Assembly: GCA_963724625.1 (NCBI GenBank)
Contig: CAVRVO010000017.1
Location: 1 to 64,000, forward strand
From: DATBVX01 sp963724625
GTDB lineage: Bacteria > Pseudomonadota > Gammaproteobacteria > Steroidobacterales > Steroidobacteraceae
DNA length: 64,000 nucleotides
Direction: 5' to 3'
Position 1 is the first letter of the stretch. Every line of letters begins with the position of its first letter. Below the pieces are notes generated by a model. It was not told the DNA's origin, searched no databases, and saw nothing but the letters and a program-made list of their open reading frames with translations. The position numbers and the translations under genes are program-made. Shown here in pieces: positions 50,908 to 59,280 of the stretch.

Positions 50908-52113
50908 ATGAGCGACAGCTCCAACCTCACCACCGAGCGAGCGACCTTCGTCACGCACCTCGAGTGCGCGATGACCGGAGAGCGCCACGAGCCCGATCGC
51001 TTGCACGGACTGTCGACCGCGGGCTATCCCCTGCTGGTCCGCTACGATCTCGAGGCGATCGGCCGAGCACTCGATCGCGATGCTCTGTCGGAGCGCGCCC
51101 GCGACTTCTGGCGCTATCGCGAGTTCCTGCCGGTCCGCAACACGCACAACATCGTGTCGCTGGGTGAGTCGATGACACCCCTCGTGACCCTCACTCATCT
51201 GCACGACGGACAGGTGCTGGTGAAGGACGAGGGGCGGCTACCGACGGGCTCGTTCAAGGCTCGCGGCCTGGCGGTGGCAGTGAGCATGGCGAAGGAGCTG
51301 GGCGTACGGGAAGTCGCGATTCCGACCAATGGCAACGCGGGTGCAGCGCTTGCCGCATATGGCAGCCGTGCTGGCATGAGAGTCACCGCCTATTGCCCCG
51401 CCGACACACCCGAAGTGAATGTCGCGGAGATCGCGCTGCAGGGCGCGACTGTTTACCTCGTCGATGGGCTGATCAACGACTGCGGCAAGCTGGTCGCGGA
51501 AGGCGTACGTAAGACGGGCTGGTTCGATTTCTCCACGCTGAAGGAGCCGTATCGCATCGAAGGCAAGAAGACGATGGGACTCGAGCTCGCCGAACAACTG
51601 GACTGGGAATTGCCGGATGCAATCTTCTATCCGACGGGTGGCGGCACGGGACTGATCGGCATGTGGAAGGCGTTCGAGGAACTCGAGAGCCTGGGCTGGA
51701 TCGGCACCGGGCGTCCCCGCATGTACGCGGTACAGGCCGCCGGGTGTGCGCCGATCGTTCGCGCCTTCGAGCGTGGCCAGGAACGCGCCGAGCCGTGGGT
51801 CAACGCACGCACAATTGCCGCGGGCATACGCGTCCCGGGAGCGATCGGGGATTTTCTGATTCTGCGTGCCGTGCGCGCCTCAGGCGGCAGCGCAATTGCG
51901 GTCAGCGACGAGGCCATCGAGCACGCTCGTGCCAAGGTCGCAATGCAGGAAGGCCTGCTGCTGTGCCCGGAGGGCGCGGCCACCTACGCGGCCTATCTGG
52001 CGGCGCTGGAGCGTGGGCTGGTTCAGCGTCAGGAGCGCGTCGTGCTCTTCAACTGCGCGTCGGGTCTGAAGTACCCGATGCCAAGTGCCGGTATCGCCAT
52101 TCCACGAGCGTAA
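50908..52113 (+). CDS. thrC: Threonine synthase
   Basis: 401 residues from ATG 50908 (TTG 50896 also in frame; no strong ribosome site). Fold type II PLP enzyme: THLECAMTGERHEP, SLGESMTPLV, PLP lysine in EGRLPTGSFKARGLAVAVSMA, AIPTNGNAGAALAAYGSRAG, YPTGGGTGLIGMWKAFEEL and NCASGLKYPMP. These are the blocks of the threonine-synthase group; a diaminopropionate- or cysteate-type relative cannot be excluded. No thrB or thrA nearby. Confidence 0.85.
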   Translation: MSDSSNLTTERATFVTHLECAMTGERHEPDRLHGLSTAGYPLLVRYDLEAIGRALDRDALSERARDFWRYREFLPVRNTHNIVSLGESMTPLVTLTHLHDGQVLVKDEGRLPTGSFKARGLAVAVSMAKELGVREVAIPTNGNAGAALAAYGSRAGMRVTAYCPADTPEVNVAEIALQGATVYLVDGLINDCGKLVAEGVRKTGWFDFSTLKEPYRIEGKKTMGLELAEQLDWELPDAIFYPTGGGTGLIGMWKAFEELESLGWIGTGRPRMYAVQAAGCAPIVRAFERGQERAEPWVNARTIAAGIRVPGAIGDFLILRAVRASGGSAIAVSDEAIEHARAKVAMQEGLLLCPEGAATYAAYLAALERGLVQRQERVVLFNCASGLKYPMPSAGIAIPRA

Positions 52114-52157
52114 AGGCCGCGGGCCTCGGCCCTCGCAAGCAGCCGGGCACCGGCGCT

Positions 52158-53273
52158 TCAGCCGAAGTTGATCTTCGCTTCGAGGTTGGTGCGCGAGTCG
52201 GCGTTGATGAGCGCTTCTTCGAGCTCGATCTTGCCGGCCTTGAAGAGTGCGTAGAGGGAAACGTCGAAGCTCAGCATGCCGCGCTCGGTGGTGTTGCGCA
52301 CCGCCTCTTTCACGCCCACCACGTCGCCCTTCTTGATGAGCTCCGAGATGTGTGGCGTGTTCAGCATGACTTCCATGGCGGCAACCCGCTTGCCGTCGCG
52401 CGTGCGCACCAGTCGCTGGGAAACGATCGCGCGCATGTACTGCGACAAATCGAGGAACACCTGGCTGTGCTGGTCGCGCGGGAACATGTTGATGATGCGA
52501 TCGAGCGTTTCGGCGCTGTTGTTGGCATGCAGCGTCGCGATGCAAAGGTGTCCCGTGCCCGCGAGCGTGATCGCCGCTTCCATGCTCTCGCGGTCGCGGA
52601 TTTCGCCGATCAGGATCACGTCCGGCGCAGCGCGCATCGCACCACGCAGAGCGCGCGCGTAGGACTTGGTATCGAGACCCACCTCGCGCTGGTTGATGAT
52701 CGACTTCTTGTTGGTATGCAGGAACTCGATCGGATCCTCGATGGTGAGAATGTGATCCGATGAAGTCTCGTTGCGATAGTTGATCATCGCCGCGAGCGTC
52801 GTGGACTTGCCCGAACCCGCGGCGCCGACCATCAGCAGCAGTCCGCGCTTCACCATCACCAGGTCTTTGAGAGTGTCCGGATGACCCAGTGCCTCTAACC
52901 GCGGCATGTCGGCAGTGATGTAGCGCAACACCATCGCGGGATAGCCACGCTGGTGGAAAACGTTCACGCGAAAGCGCCCCAGGCCCGGCTCGGAGATCGC
53001 GAAGTCGATCTCCATCTCCTCGTTGAAGTACTCGACCTGCTCGGGGGTCATGAGGCCATAAGCGGCCTGGCGCACCGTCTCGGGGCTCAGGATCTGCTTG
53101 TTCACCGGCATGATCTGGCCTTCGATCTTGATCTTGACCGGTGCATTGGAAGTGAAGAACAGGTCCGAAGCCTTTTTCTCCACCATCAGCTTGAACAGAG
53201 GCTTGGTATTGAGAATCTGGGCCGCTGCCCCGGATGCATCTTCGGCTTCTTGCATGGGGGCCCCTTTGCTCAT
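52158..53273 (-). CDS. PilT/PilU-family retraction ATPase, third paralogue
   Basis: 371 residues; start ATG 53273, overlapping the pilU stop by one base. N-terminal PAS-like domain (LMVEKKASDLFFTSNAPVKI), Walker A VGAAGSGKSTTLA, Asp box ILTIEDPIEF, Walker B APDVILIGEIRD and His box TGHLCIATLHANNSAETLDR all intact. Closer to PilU than PilT in the SDLFFTSN and INQREVG segments. It lacks PilU's long charged C-terminus and ends AKINFG. Likely an accessory motor with pilT and pilU. Confidence 0.88.
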   Translation of the reverse strand: MSKGAPMQEAEDASGAAAQILNTKPLFKLMVEKKASDLFFTSNAPVKIKIEGQIMPVNKQILSPETVRQAAYGLMTPEQVEYFNEEMEIDFAISEPGLGRFRVNVFHQRGYPAMVLRYITADMPRLEALGHPDTLKDLVMVKRGLLLMVGAAGSGKSTTLAAMINYRNETSSDHILTIEDPIEFLHTNKKSIINQREVGLDTKSYARALRGAMRAAPDVILIGEIRDRESMEAAITLAGTGHLCIATLHANNSAETLDRIINMFPRDQHSQVFLDLSQYMRAIVSQRLVRTRDGKRVAAMEVMLNTPHISELIKKGDVVGVKEAVRNTTERGMLSFDVSLYALFKAGKIELEEALINADSRTNLEAKINFG

Positions 53274-54430
53274 CAGAACACCTTGCCTTCGCCTTCTTCG
53301 AGAATTCTGAGCGAGGCAGCGCCTTCGGTTTCAGATTTCATTTCGCGCTTGCTTTCGAGCTTGATACGCAGGCGCAACTCGTTCTTCGAATCCGCGTTGC
53401 GCAACGCATCTTCATAGGAGATGAGCCCGGCCTCGTACAAGTCGTAGAGCGCCTGGTCGAAGGTCTTCATGCCGAGCCGGTTGGAGCGCGACATGACTTC
53501 CTTGATCTGTGCGACTTCGCCTTTGAAGATCAGGTCCTGGATCAGCGGCGAATTCAGCATGATTTCCATGGCCGCGATGCGGCCCGTGCCGGTCTCGCGC
53601 GGAATCAGGCGCTGCGAAATCATGGCGCGCATGTTGAGAGACAGGTCCATCAGGAGCTGCTCGCGCCGCTCGTCGGGGAAGAAGTTGATGACGCGGTCCA
53701 GCGCCTGGTTGGCGCTGTTGGCATGCAGCGTTGAGAGCACCAGGTGACCGGTTTCGGCGAACTGGATGCCGTACTCCATCGTGTCGCGGTCGCGGATCTC
53801 GCCGATCAGGATCACGTCCGGCGCCTGGCGCAGTGTGTTCTTGAGCGCCATGTGCCAGGACTCGGTATCGACTCCCACCTCGCGGTGCGTGATGACGCAG
53901 CCGCGATGCGGGTGAATGTACTCAACCGGGTCCTCGATGGTGACGATATGGCCACGCGTCTTTTCGTTGCGATGCCCGACCATCGCCGCGAGCGTGGTGG
54001 ACTTGCCGGAGCCCGTACCGCCGACGACGATCACCAGTCCGCGCTTGGACAGCACGACTTCACGGAGGATCGGTGGCAGTTCGAGCTCTTCGAAGGTTGG
54101 AATCTTGGCATTGATGGTGCGCAATACCGCGCCGATCATTCCCTGCTGCACGAAGGCGCTGACGCGAAAGCGCCCGATGCCGGGCGGCGCGATGGCAAAG
54201 TTGCACTCCTTGGTGGAGTCGAACTCGCGCGTCTGCTTGTCATTCATGATGGCGCGCACCAGCGTCGCGCTCTGCTCGGGCGTGAGGATCCGGTCGCTTT
54301 GCGGACGGATCTCGCCGTCGATCTTGATGGCTGGTGAAAACCCGGACGTGATGAACAGGTCCGAGCCCTTCTTGTCGACCATGCGTTTCAGCAGGTCCTG
54401 CATCAGCTTGATGGCTTGATCACGATCCAT
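53273..54430 (-). CDS. pilU: Type IV pilus retraction ATPase PilU
   Basis: 385 residues. MVDKKGSDLFITSGFSPAIKIDG at the start, Walker A VGGTGSGKSTTLAAM, Asp box VTIEDPVEYIH, Walker B DVILIGEIRDRDTM, His box TGHLVLSTLHANSANQALDR and PilU-type C-terminus (MSRSNRLGMKTFDQALYDLYEAG) with a charged tail of about 40 residues. Assists PilT. Lies 28 bp downstream of pilT. Confidence 0.93.
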   Translation of the reverse strand: MDRDQAIKLMQDLLKRMVDKKGSDLFITSGFSPAIKIDGEIRPQSDRILTPEQSATLVRAIMNDKQTREFDSTKECNFAIAPPGIGRFRVSAFVQQGMIGAVLRTINAKIPTFEELELPPILREVVLSKRGLVIVVGGTGSGKSTTLAAMVGHRNEKTRGHIVTIEDPVEYIHPHRGCVITHREVGVDTESWHMALKNTLRQAPDVILIGEIRDRDTMEYGIQFAETGHLVLSTLHANSANQALDRVINFFPDERREQLLMDLSLNMRAMISQRLIPRETGTGRIAAMEIMLNSPLIQDLIFKGEVAQIKEVMSRSNRLGMKTFDQALYDLYEAGLISYEDALRNADSKNELRLRIKLESKREMKSETEGAASLRILEEGEGKVF

Positions 54431-54457
54431 GAGCTGACCTCAGGCGCAGCGCGCGCT

Positions 54458-55498
54458 TCAGATCTGGTCCTTGTTCTGGGCCTTGTACCGCGCCTCTTCC
54501 TTGCTGACGACGCCCTTGGCCATGAGTTCGGTCAGGCATTGGTCGAGGGTCTGCATGCCCTGCGCCTGGCCGGTCTGGATCGACGAATACATCTGCGCGA
54601 TCTTGCCTTCGCGGATCAGGTTCCGGATCGCAGGAGTGCCGATCATGATCTCGTGCGCCGCGATGCGGCCGCCGCCAATGCGCTTCATGAGTGTCTGCGA
54701 GATCACTGCGCGCAGCGATTCGGACAGCATCGCGCGCACCATTTCCTTTTCGGCTGCCGGGAACACGTCGACGATGCGGTCGATGGTCTTGGCAGCGGAA
54801 CTCGTGTGCAGGGTGCCGAACACCAGGTGGCCGGTCTCGGCCGCGGTGAGTGCCAGGCGGATTGTCTCGAGATCGCGCATTTCGCCGACCAGGATGACGT
54901 CGGGGTCTTCTCGCAACGCGGAGCGCAGTGCCTCACTGAAGCCGAGGGTGTCGCGGTGCACTTCGCGCTGGTTGAGGAGGCAGCGCTTGCTCTCGTGCAC
55001 GAACTCGATCGGGTCCTCGATCGTGATGATGTGATCGGGACGGTTGTCGTTACAGTGATTGACCATGCTGGCAAGCGTGGTCGACTTGCCCGAACCCGTC
55101 GGTCCAGTGACCAGCACCAGGCCGCGGGGCAGCATGCACAGATCCTTGAAGATCTTGGGTGCCGCAAGGTCATCGAGCGTCAGGATTGCGGACGGAATAT
55201 TGCGGAACACGGCGCCGGCACCGCGGTTCTGGTTGAACGCGTTGACGCGAAAGCGCGCGAGCTTCGGAATCTCGAAGGAAAAGTCGGTCTCGAAGAACTC
55301 TTCGTAAGCCTTCCGTTGCTTGTCATTCATGATGTCGTACACCATGCTGTGCACTTCCTTGTGCGTCAGCGCTGGCATATTGATCCGCTTCATGTCGCCG
55401 TCCACGCGGATCATGGGCGGCACGCCCGCGGACAGGTGCAGGTCCGAAGCGTTGTTCTTGACGGCGAACGCCAGCAGTTGCGCGATGTCGACTGCCAT
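54458..55498 (-). CDS. pilT: Type IV pilus retraction ATPase PilT
   Basis: 346 residues from ATG 55498 with AGGGAG 5 nt upstream. NNASDLHLSAGVPPMIRVDG, Walker A VTGPTGSGKSTTLASM, Asp box ITIEDPIEFVH, Walker B DVILVGEMRDLETI, His box TGHLVFGTLHTSSAAKTIDR and the retraction-essential AIRNLIREGKIAQMY motif. Powers pilus retraction and twitching. First gene of a three-ATPase operon; divergent from yggS as in Pseudomonas. Confidence 0.96.
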   Translation of the reverse strand: MAVDIAQLLAFAVKNNASDLHLSAGVPPMIRVDGDMKRINMPALTHKEVHSMVYDIMNDKQRKAYEEFFETDFSFEIPKLARFRVNAFNQNRGAGAVFRNIPSAILTLDDLAAPKIFKDLCMLPRGLVLVTGPTGSGKSTTLASMVNHCNDNRPDHIITIEDPIEFVHESKRCLLNQREVHRDTLGFSEALRSALREDPDVILVGEMRDLETIRLALTAAETGHLVFGTLHTSSAAKTIDRIVDVFPAAEKEMVRAMLSESLRAVISQTLMKRIGGGRIAAHEIMIGTPAIRNLIREGKIAQMYSSIQTGQAQGMQTLDQCLTELMAKGVVSKEEARYKAQNKDQI

Positions 55499-55511
55499 TC
55501 GAGCTCCCTGA

Positions 55512-55581
55512 GTCCGGATTTTGCCCGGACGCGCCTACGCGTCCGGCTGCTCACCGGTCGAAAAAAAGCGGCGCCAGTATA
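55512..55581 (-). promoter_or_regulatory. pilT promoter -10 and leader with mutually exclusive hairpins
   Basis: On the minus strand TATACT (55576-55581) is a good -10 box; no clear -35 was found. The leader contains CCGGAC at 55541-55546, GTCCGG at 55525-55530 and CCGGAC at 55512-55517 (minus-strand reading). The middle segment can pair with either neighbour: a 9-bp stem (55525-55533 with 55538-55546) or a 6-bp stem (55512-55517 with 55525-55530), the latter closer to the ribosome site. This layout could form an RNA switch; it could also be chance in GC-rich DNA. Confidence 0.4.
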
Positions 55582-55603
55582 GCGGAGCCCTATCGCACCC
55601 AAT

Positions 55604-56320
55604 ATGTTAATTGTTCCGCAGAATTGGGCCGAAAACGTAATCGAGGTGCGTTCGCGCATCGCTTCGGCGGCGCAAAGTGCCGGTCGTGACCCGACGCACG
55701 TCACACTCGTGGCCGTGAGCAAGGCGCAACCCGCTGCAGCGGTCCGCGCCGTGCATGCGCTCGGAGTGACGGACTTCGGTGAGAATTACCCCCAGGAAGC
55801 GCTGCCGAAAATCGCAGCCCTGGAGCGCGAACGTCTTGACTGGCACTTCATTGGCCGGGTTCAGTCGAACAAGACACGCCCGATCGCGACGCACTTCTCC
55901 TGGGTGCACAGCATCGATCGCGTCGCGGTCGCGCACCGTCTGAGCGAGCAAAGGCCATACCACGCACCGCCACTGCAGATCTGTCTGCAGGTGAAGCTGC
56001 TCGCGGAACCCGGCAAAGCAGGCGTCATGCCGGACGAGCTCGCGGCGCTTGCAGGCGAAGTTGCGTGCCTGGAGCGGCTGAAACTGCGCGGCCTGATGTG
56101 CCTCCCGCCGCCGAGCGCGGATGCGACGCGCCAGCGCTCAGTGTTTCGCCGCCTGCGCGAACTGCGCGATGAGCTGAACGCCGCGGGCCACGCGCTGGAT
56201 GTCCTGTCGATGGGCATGAGCGCAGACTTTGAAGCCGCAATCGCGGAAGGCGCGACTCACGTACGCATCGGTACCGCGATCTTCGGTGCGCGCCCCGTTT
56301 CCACCAAGGGGGAAACCTGA
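55604..56320 (+). CDS. yggS: YggS-family PLP homeostasis protein
   Basis: 238 residues. Single-domain PLP-binding TIM barrel: TLVAVSKAQPAAAVRAVHA (PLP lysine in VSK), FGENYPQEALPKI, WHFIGRVQSNKTRPIA, LRGLMCLPPP, LDVLSMGMSADFEAAIAEGATHVRIGTAIFG. Buffers pyridoxal phosphate. The last base overlaps the ATG of proC. Confidence 0.95.
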   Translation: MLIVPQNWAENVIEVRSRIASAAQSAGRDPTHVTLVAVSKAQPAAAVRAVHALGVTDFGENYPQEALPKIAALERERLDWHFIGRVQSNKTRPIATHFSWVHSIDRVAVAHRLSEQRPYHAPPLQICLQVKLLAEPGKAGVMPDELAALAGEVACLERLKLRGLMCLPPPSADATRQRSVFRRLRELRDELNAAGHALDVLSMGMSADFEAAIAEGATHVRIGTAIFGARPVSTKGET

Positions 56321-57144
56321 TGCAACTGCCTCAAATCGCATTCATCGGCGCCGGCAACATGGGCCGCGCCCTGATCGGCGGGCTGACGCGCAACGGCGTC
56401 GATCCGGCGCGCCTGGTGGTGGCCGATCCGTCCGATGAGCAACTGCAGGTCGCACGCTCGCAATTCGGCGTGCGTGTGGCTGCCGATAATCGAGCCGCGG
56501 TGCACGACGCCGGAGTCGTGATCGTCGCTGTCAAGCCGCAGGTCATGCGCGACACGATGAGCATGCTCGCGGACACAGTGGCGGTACGGCGCCCGTTGGT
56601 GATTTCGGTTGCCGCCGGGATTCGCATCCAGGCGATCGCGACCTGGCTCAATGGCCACGAACGGATCGTCAGAACCATGCCCAATCGGCCGGCTCTGCTT
56701 GGATGTGGCGTGACCGCACTCTTCGCATCCAATCGCGTCGGCGGTGACGACCGCGCGCTCGCGAGCACAATCCTGGGCTCGGTCGGGCCTACTGTCTGGC
56801 TGGAGCGGGAGGAGCTGATCGACGTGGTCACCGCTGTGTCCGGCAGCGGACCTGCATACTTCTTCCGCCTGACAGAGCTCCTGGAGCAGGCAGGGCGTGA
56901 GCTCGGACTGCCCGCCGAGGTCGCGCATACGCTCAGTATCGAGACCGCCTACGGCGCGGGCTGCATGGCACATCAGGGGGCCAGCGATCCGGCTGAGCTT
57001 CGTGCCCAGGTCACTTCCAAGGGTGGAACCACCGAGGCCGCCTTTCGAGAGCTTGAGGCTGGGGACCTGCGTGGTATCGTGACGCGCGCCGTGGCGGCGG
57101 CAGCCCGCCGCTCGGCGGAGCTGGCCGAGCAGTTCGGCGGCTGA
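56320..57144 (+). CDS. proC: Pyrroline-5-carboxylate reductase
   Basis: 274 residues. Last step of proline synthesis. NADP site IAFIGAGNMGRALIGGLTRNG, VIVAVKPQVM, VISVAAGIRIQAI, VRTMPNRPALLGCGVTALF, and the C-terminal dimer domain with TAVSGSGPAYFFRLTELLE and VTSKGGTTEAAFRELE. Order yggS-proC-yggT is conserved in Gammaproteobacteria. Confidence 0.96.
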   Translation: MQLPQIAFIGAGNMGRALIGGLTRNGVDPARLVVADPSDEQLQVARSQFGVRVAADNRAAVHDAGVVIVAVKPQVMRDTMSMLADTVAVRRPLVISVAAGIRIQAIATWLNGHERIVRTMPNRPALLGCGVTALFASNRVGGDDRALASTILGSVGPTVWLEREELIDVVTAVSGSGPAYFFRLTELLEQAGRELGLPAEVAHTLSIETAYGAGCMAHQGASDPAELRAQVTSKGGTTEAAFRELEAGDLRGIVTRAVAAAARRSAELAEQFGG

Positions 57145-57171
57145 ACAGGTGCAACTGAACGACGAGATACG

Positions 57172-57696
57172 ATGGACGCTATCCGCTTCATCATCAGCGC
57201 ATTGCTGTCACTGGTCTTCTTCGCATTCCTGCTGCGCGTGATCCTGCAGCTCGCGCGGGCCGACTTCCGCAATCCGATCTCGCAGGCGGTCGTGCGAGTC
57301 ACCAATCCTCTGGTCCTGCCGTTGCGCCGCGTGATCCCCCCGGTAGGCAAGGTCGACCTCGCCTCGATCGTGGCGCTGCTGCTGGTGGAACTGGCCGTCG
57401 TTTCGCTGCAGCTGTGGCTGTACACCGGGAGCGTCCCCCCGGGCCGCGAACTGCTGGTTCGTGTGGCGATCGACCTGGCTCACAGCGTCATCTGGTTCTA
57501 CGTCATCGCTCTCTTCATCTACGTCGTGCTCAGCTGGGTCGCACCCGGGACTTACAGTCCGGCCTCAGCACTGCTCGACAGGATTTGCGAGCCGCTGGTC
57601 GCGCCGGTGAGAAAAATCGTGCCGCCGATCGGCGGCCTGGATCTTTCCGTAGTGTTCGTCACCATCCTGCTGCTCGCGCTTCTCAAGCTCTTCTGA
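57172..57696 (+). CDS. yggT: YggT-family membrane protein
   Basis: 174 residues, two repeats of a YGGT unit. Each has two hydrophobic segments and the motif NPxxxPxRxxxPP: RVTNPLVLPLRRVIPPVGKVDLAS (about 43-66) and RICEPLVAPVRKIVPPIGGLDLS (about 138-160). Function is not established; homologues have been linked to osmotic tolerance. Third gene after proC. Confidence 0.92.
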   Translation: MDAIRFIISALLSLVFFAFLLRVILQLARADFRNPISQAVVRVTNPLVLPLRRVIPPVGKVDLASIVALLLVELAVVSLQLWLYTGSVPPGRELLVRVAIDLAHSVIWFYVIALFIYVVLSWVAPGTYSPASALLDRICEPLVAPVRKIVPPIGGLDLSVVFVTILLLALLKLF

Positions 57697-57973
57697 GCAT
57701 CGGACCCAACGCGCTCAATCTGGGCGCGCAAGGGCTTACGTCGATGTGCGAAGCAAGAATCTTGCCTCGTGTCGTCGGCGATTGCCGACGTTGGGCCGAC
57801 GCTGGCCGACTTCGGGTGATGCGCGCGGGGCTTGAAATCTAGGCATTCGCGCATCTTCAGCAGAAAAAAATAGTTGCCGCGAAGCCTTCCGCTGCGGTTT
57901 TTTTGTGCTATTTTGCCGCCCGGCTTCAAACCGGGCGCAAAGCCCGCACCCAAGAAACACAGGAGATTCAGAG
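57697..57973. promoter_or_regulatory. Leader and probable promoter region of the HU-like gene
   Basis: 277 bp without a supported gene. GCCGAC occurs three times at 57784, 57795 and 57805 (11- and 10-bp spacing). An imperfect hairpin followed by a seven-T run (57876-57904) may terminate yggT. TTCCGC (57887-57892) and TATTTT (57909-57914), 16 bp apart, could be the promoter of the HU-like gene; its leader has a strong hairpin CGCCCGG-loop-CCGGGCG (57917-57937). Confidence 0.4.
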
Positions 57974-58285
57974 ATGGCGAAAAAGAATGCTGCACCGACC
58001 AAGTCCGAGATCCTTGCCCAGATTGCCAAGGAGACTGAACTTTCCAAGAAGCAAGTCGGTGCCGTGTTTGATTCCCTCGCCGGCGCGGTCAAGAAGAGCC
58101 TGCGCAGCCACTCATTGTTCACGCTGCCAGGCCTGCTCAAGATGAAAGTCGTCAAGAAGCCTGCGACCAAGGCGCGCGAAGGCGTCAATCCGTTCACCGG
58201 GGAAAAGATGATGTTCAAGGCCAAGCCCGCCAGCAAGAAGGTGCGGATCATGGCCCTGAAGAACCTCAAGGGATTCGTGAACTAA
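57974..58285 (+). CDS. HU-family DNA-binding protein
   Basis: 103 residues from ATG 57974 (AGGAG 8 nt upstream). Basic HU/IHF fold: KSEILAQIAKETELSKKQVGAVFDSLAGAV helices, then the beta arm region with GLLKMKVVKKPATKAREGVNPFTGEKMMFKAKPASKKVR. The arm motif is NPFTGE rather than the usual NPRTGE-type GRNPQTG, and the protein is slightly longer than 90-residue HU. Nucleoid or regulatory DNA binding. Single-gene unit with its own promoter and terminator. Confidence 0.88.
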   Translation: MAKKNAAPTKSEILAQIAKETELSKKQVGAVFDSLAGAVKKSLRSHSLFTLPGLLKMKVVKKPATKAREGVNPFTGEKMMFKAKPASKKVRIMALKNLKGFVN

Positions 58286-58304
58286 GAGTTCACGCACCGA
58301 GCGA

Positions 58305-58335
58305 CTCCGGGGCGGCGAGACCGCTCCGGAGCTTT
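58305..58335 (+). terminator. Likely terminator of the HU-like gene
   Basis: Stem of 11 bp including one G-U pair (58305-58315 with 58321-58331), loop CGAGA, followed by CTTTC. The T-run is short, so termination may be partial; it lies between convergent genes and could serve both. Confidence 0.5.
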
Positions 58336-58985
58336 CAGCTCCGCCTCCCTTCCTCGCCCACAAACGCAAACACCGCCCCCTTCAGCTCCTGCAAGCGTCC
58401 GTGAAAGAAATGCGTGACGCCGGGCAGCACCGTTACTTGCGGCGGGGGCGTTTGCGCCGCGGCCCAGGCGATCACCGCCTGATAGTCGACGAGCTCGTCC
58501 TGATCCCCTTGGACCAGTAGCCAGCGTGTTGCGGGCCCCGGCGTCGGGCCCGTCTCGAGTCGCTGTATCGCGGGCGCGACGGTAATCAACACGCCAGCTG
58601 AACGTGCTGCGCACGCCCGCACCGCTACTGAAGCACCGAAGGAAAATCCGGCGAGCCACAAGCCGGCGCCCGGCCAGCGCGCGAAGCTCCAGTCAATCAC
58701 CGCGATCGCGTCGTCTGTTTCGCCGCTACCGCCGTCGAATTCACCCGCGCTGCGCCCCACACCACGGAAGTTGAAGCGCACCGTCGGCACGCCGAGCTCC
58801 TGAAAGGCGCGCGCGAGCGTGTGGGTGACCTTGTTGTCCATCGTCCCACCGAACTGGGGATGCGGATGACAGACGACACCGCAGCGGGTCACTGGGCTCA
58901 GACCGGGATCCTCGATTACGGCCTCGAGATCGCCGGCCGGGCCCGGGATCGCTACGCGCACCGGTTGCGGTGGACGGAACGGCAT
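58335..58985 (-). CDS. Alpha/beta hydrolase (dienelactone-hydrolase-like)
   Basis: 216 residues from ATG 58985. VVCHPHPQFGGTMDNKVTHTLARAF is the family signature of this small hydrolase group, then FNFRGVGRSAGEFDGG, nucleophile elbow LAGFSFGASVAVRA, Asp in LVQGDQDELVDY and His in VLPGVTHFFHGRLQELK. No secretion signal. Substrate unknown. The start codon lies 3 bp from a MITE-like element, which supplies its 5' leader; no convincing ribosome site is left. Confidence 0.85.
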   Translation of the reverse strand: MPFRPPQPVRVAIPGPAGDLEAVIEDPGLSPVTRCGVVCHPHPQFGGTMDNKVTHTLARAFQELGVPTVRFNFRGVGRSAGEFDGGSGETDDAIAVIDWSFARWPGAGLWLAGFSFGASVAVRACAARSAGVLITVAPAIQRLETGPTPGPATRWLLVQGDQDELVDYQAVIAWAAAQTPPPQVTVLPGVTHFFHGRLQELKGAVFAFVGEEGRRS

Positions 58986-58988
58986 GAC

Positions 58989-59187
58989 TAGGGCAGCTCT
59001 GCACCGGTTTTGTGGAGCGCGTTGCGTCGCCAACGGTGCAGATGCTAGGCGCATCGCGCAGCCAATGGTCGCTTCCATTGGCAAGCGATGCAACGACGCA
59101 GCTGCCCGTTCGCGACGCAACCCGTACGGGACCCGGCCTCGGCAGCCGGCGGCGTGGCGCCCACAAAACCGGTGCAGAGCTGCCCTA
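58989..59187. mobile_element. MITE-like palindromic element, 199 bp, TA ends
   Basis: Perfect 27-bp terminal inverted repeats (58989-59015 and 59161-59187), each beginning TAGGGCAGCTCTGCACCGG and ending in GTGG. Inside are a 10-bp inverted repeat GTTGCGTCGC (59021-59030 with 59112-59121) and a central hairpin with about 15 paired bases (59051-59091, core GCCAATGG / CCATTGGC). No gene is encoded. The outermost TA on both sides fits the TA target duplication of IS630/Tc1-type transposition, so this is probably a non-autonomous element mobilised in trans; that last point is inference. Confidence 0.78.
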
Positions 59188-59280
59188 AGCATTGTGCCCG
59201 GCTTCGTGGCGCCGGACCTATTGCCCCGCCCGACAGGTTCTGAAATGCTCCGGCGCCGCAGCGTCTCTCGGAGCATCGGC

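Noticed and set aside
57784..57810. Three GCCGAC copies read as an operator array
   Set aside because: Six-base GC-rich words recur by chance at this composition; kept only as a note on the region.
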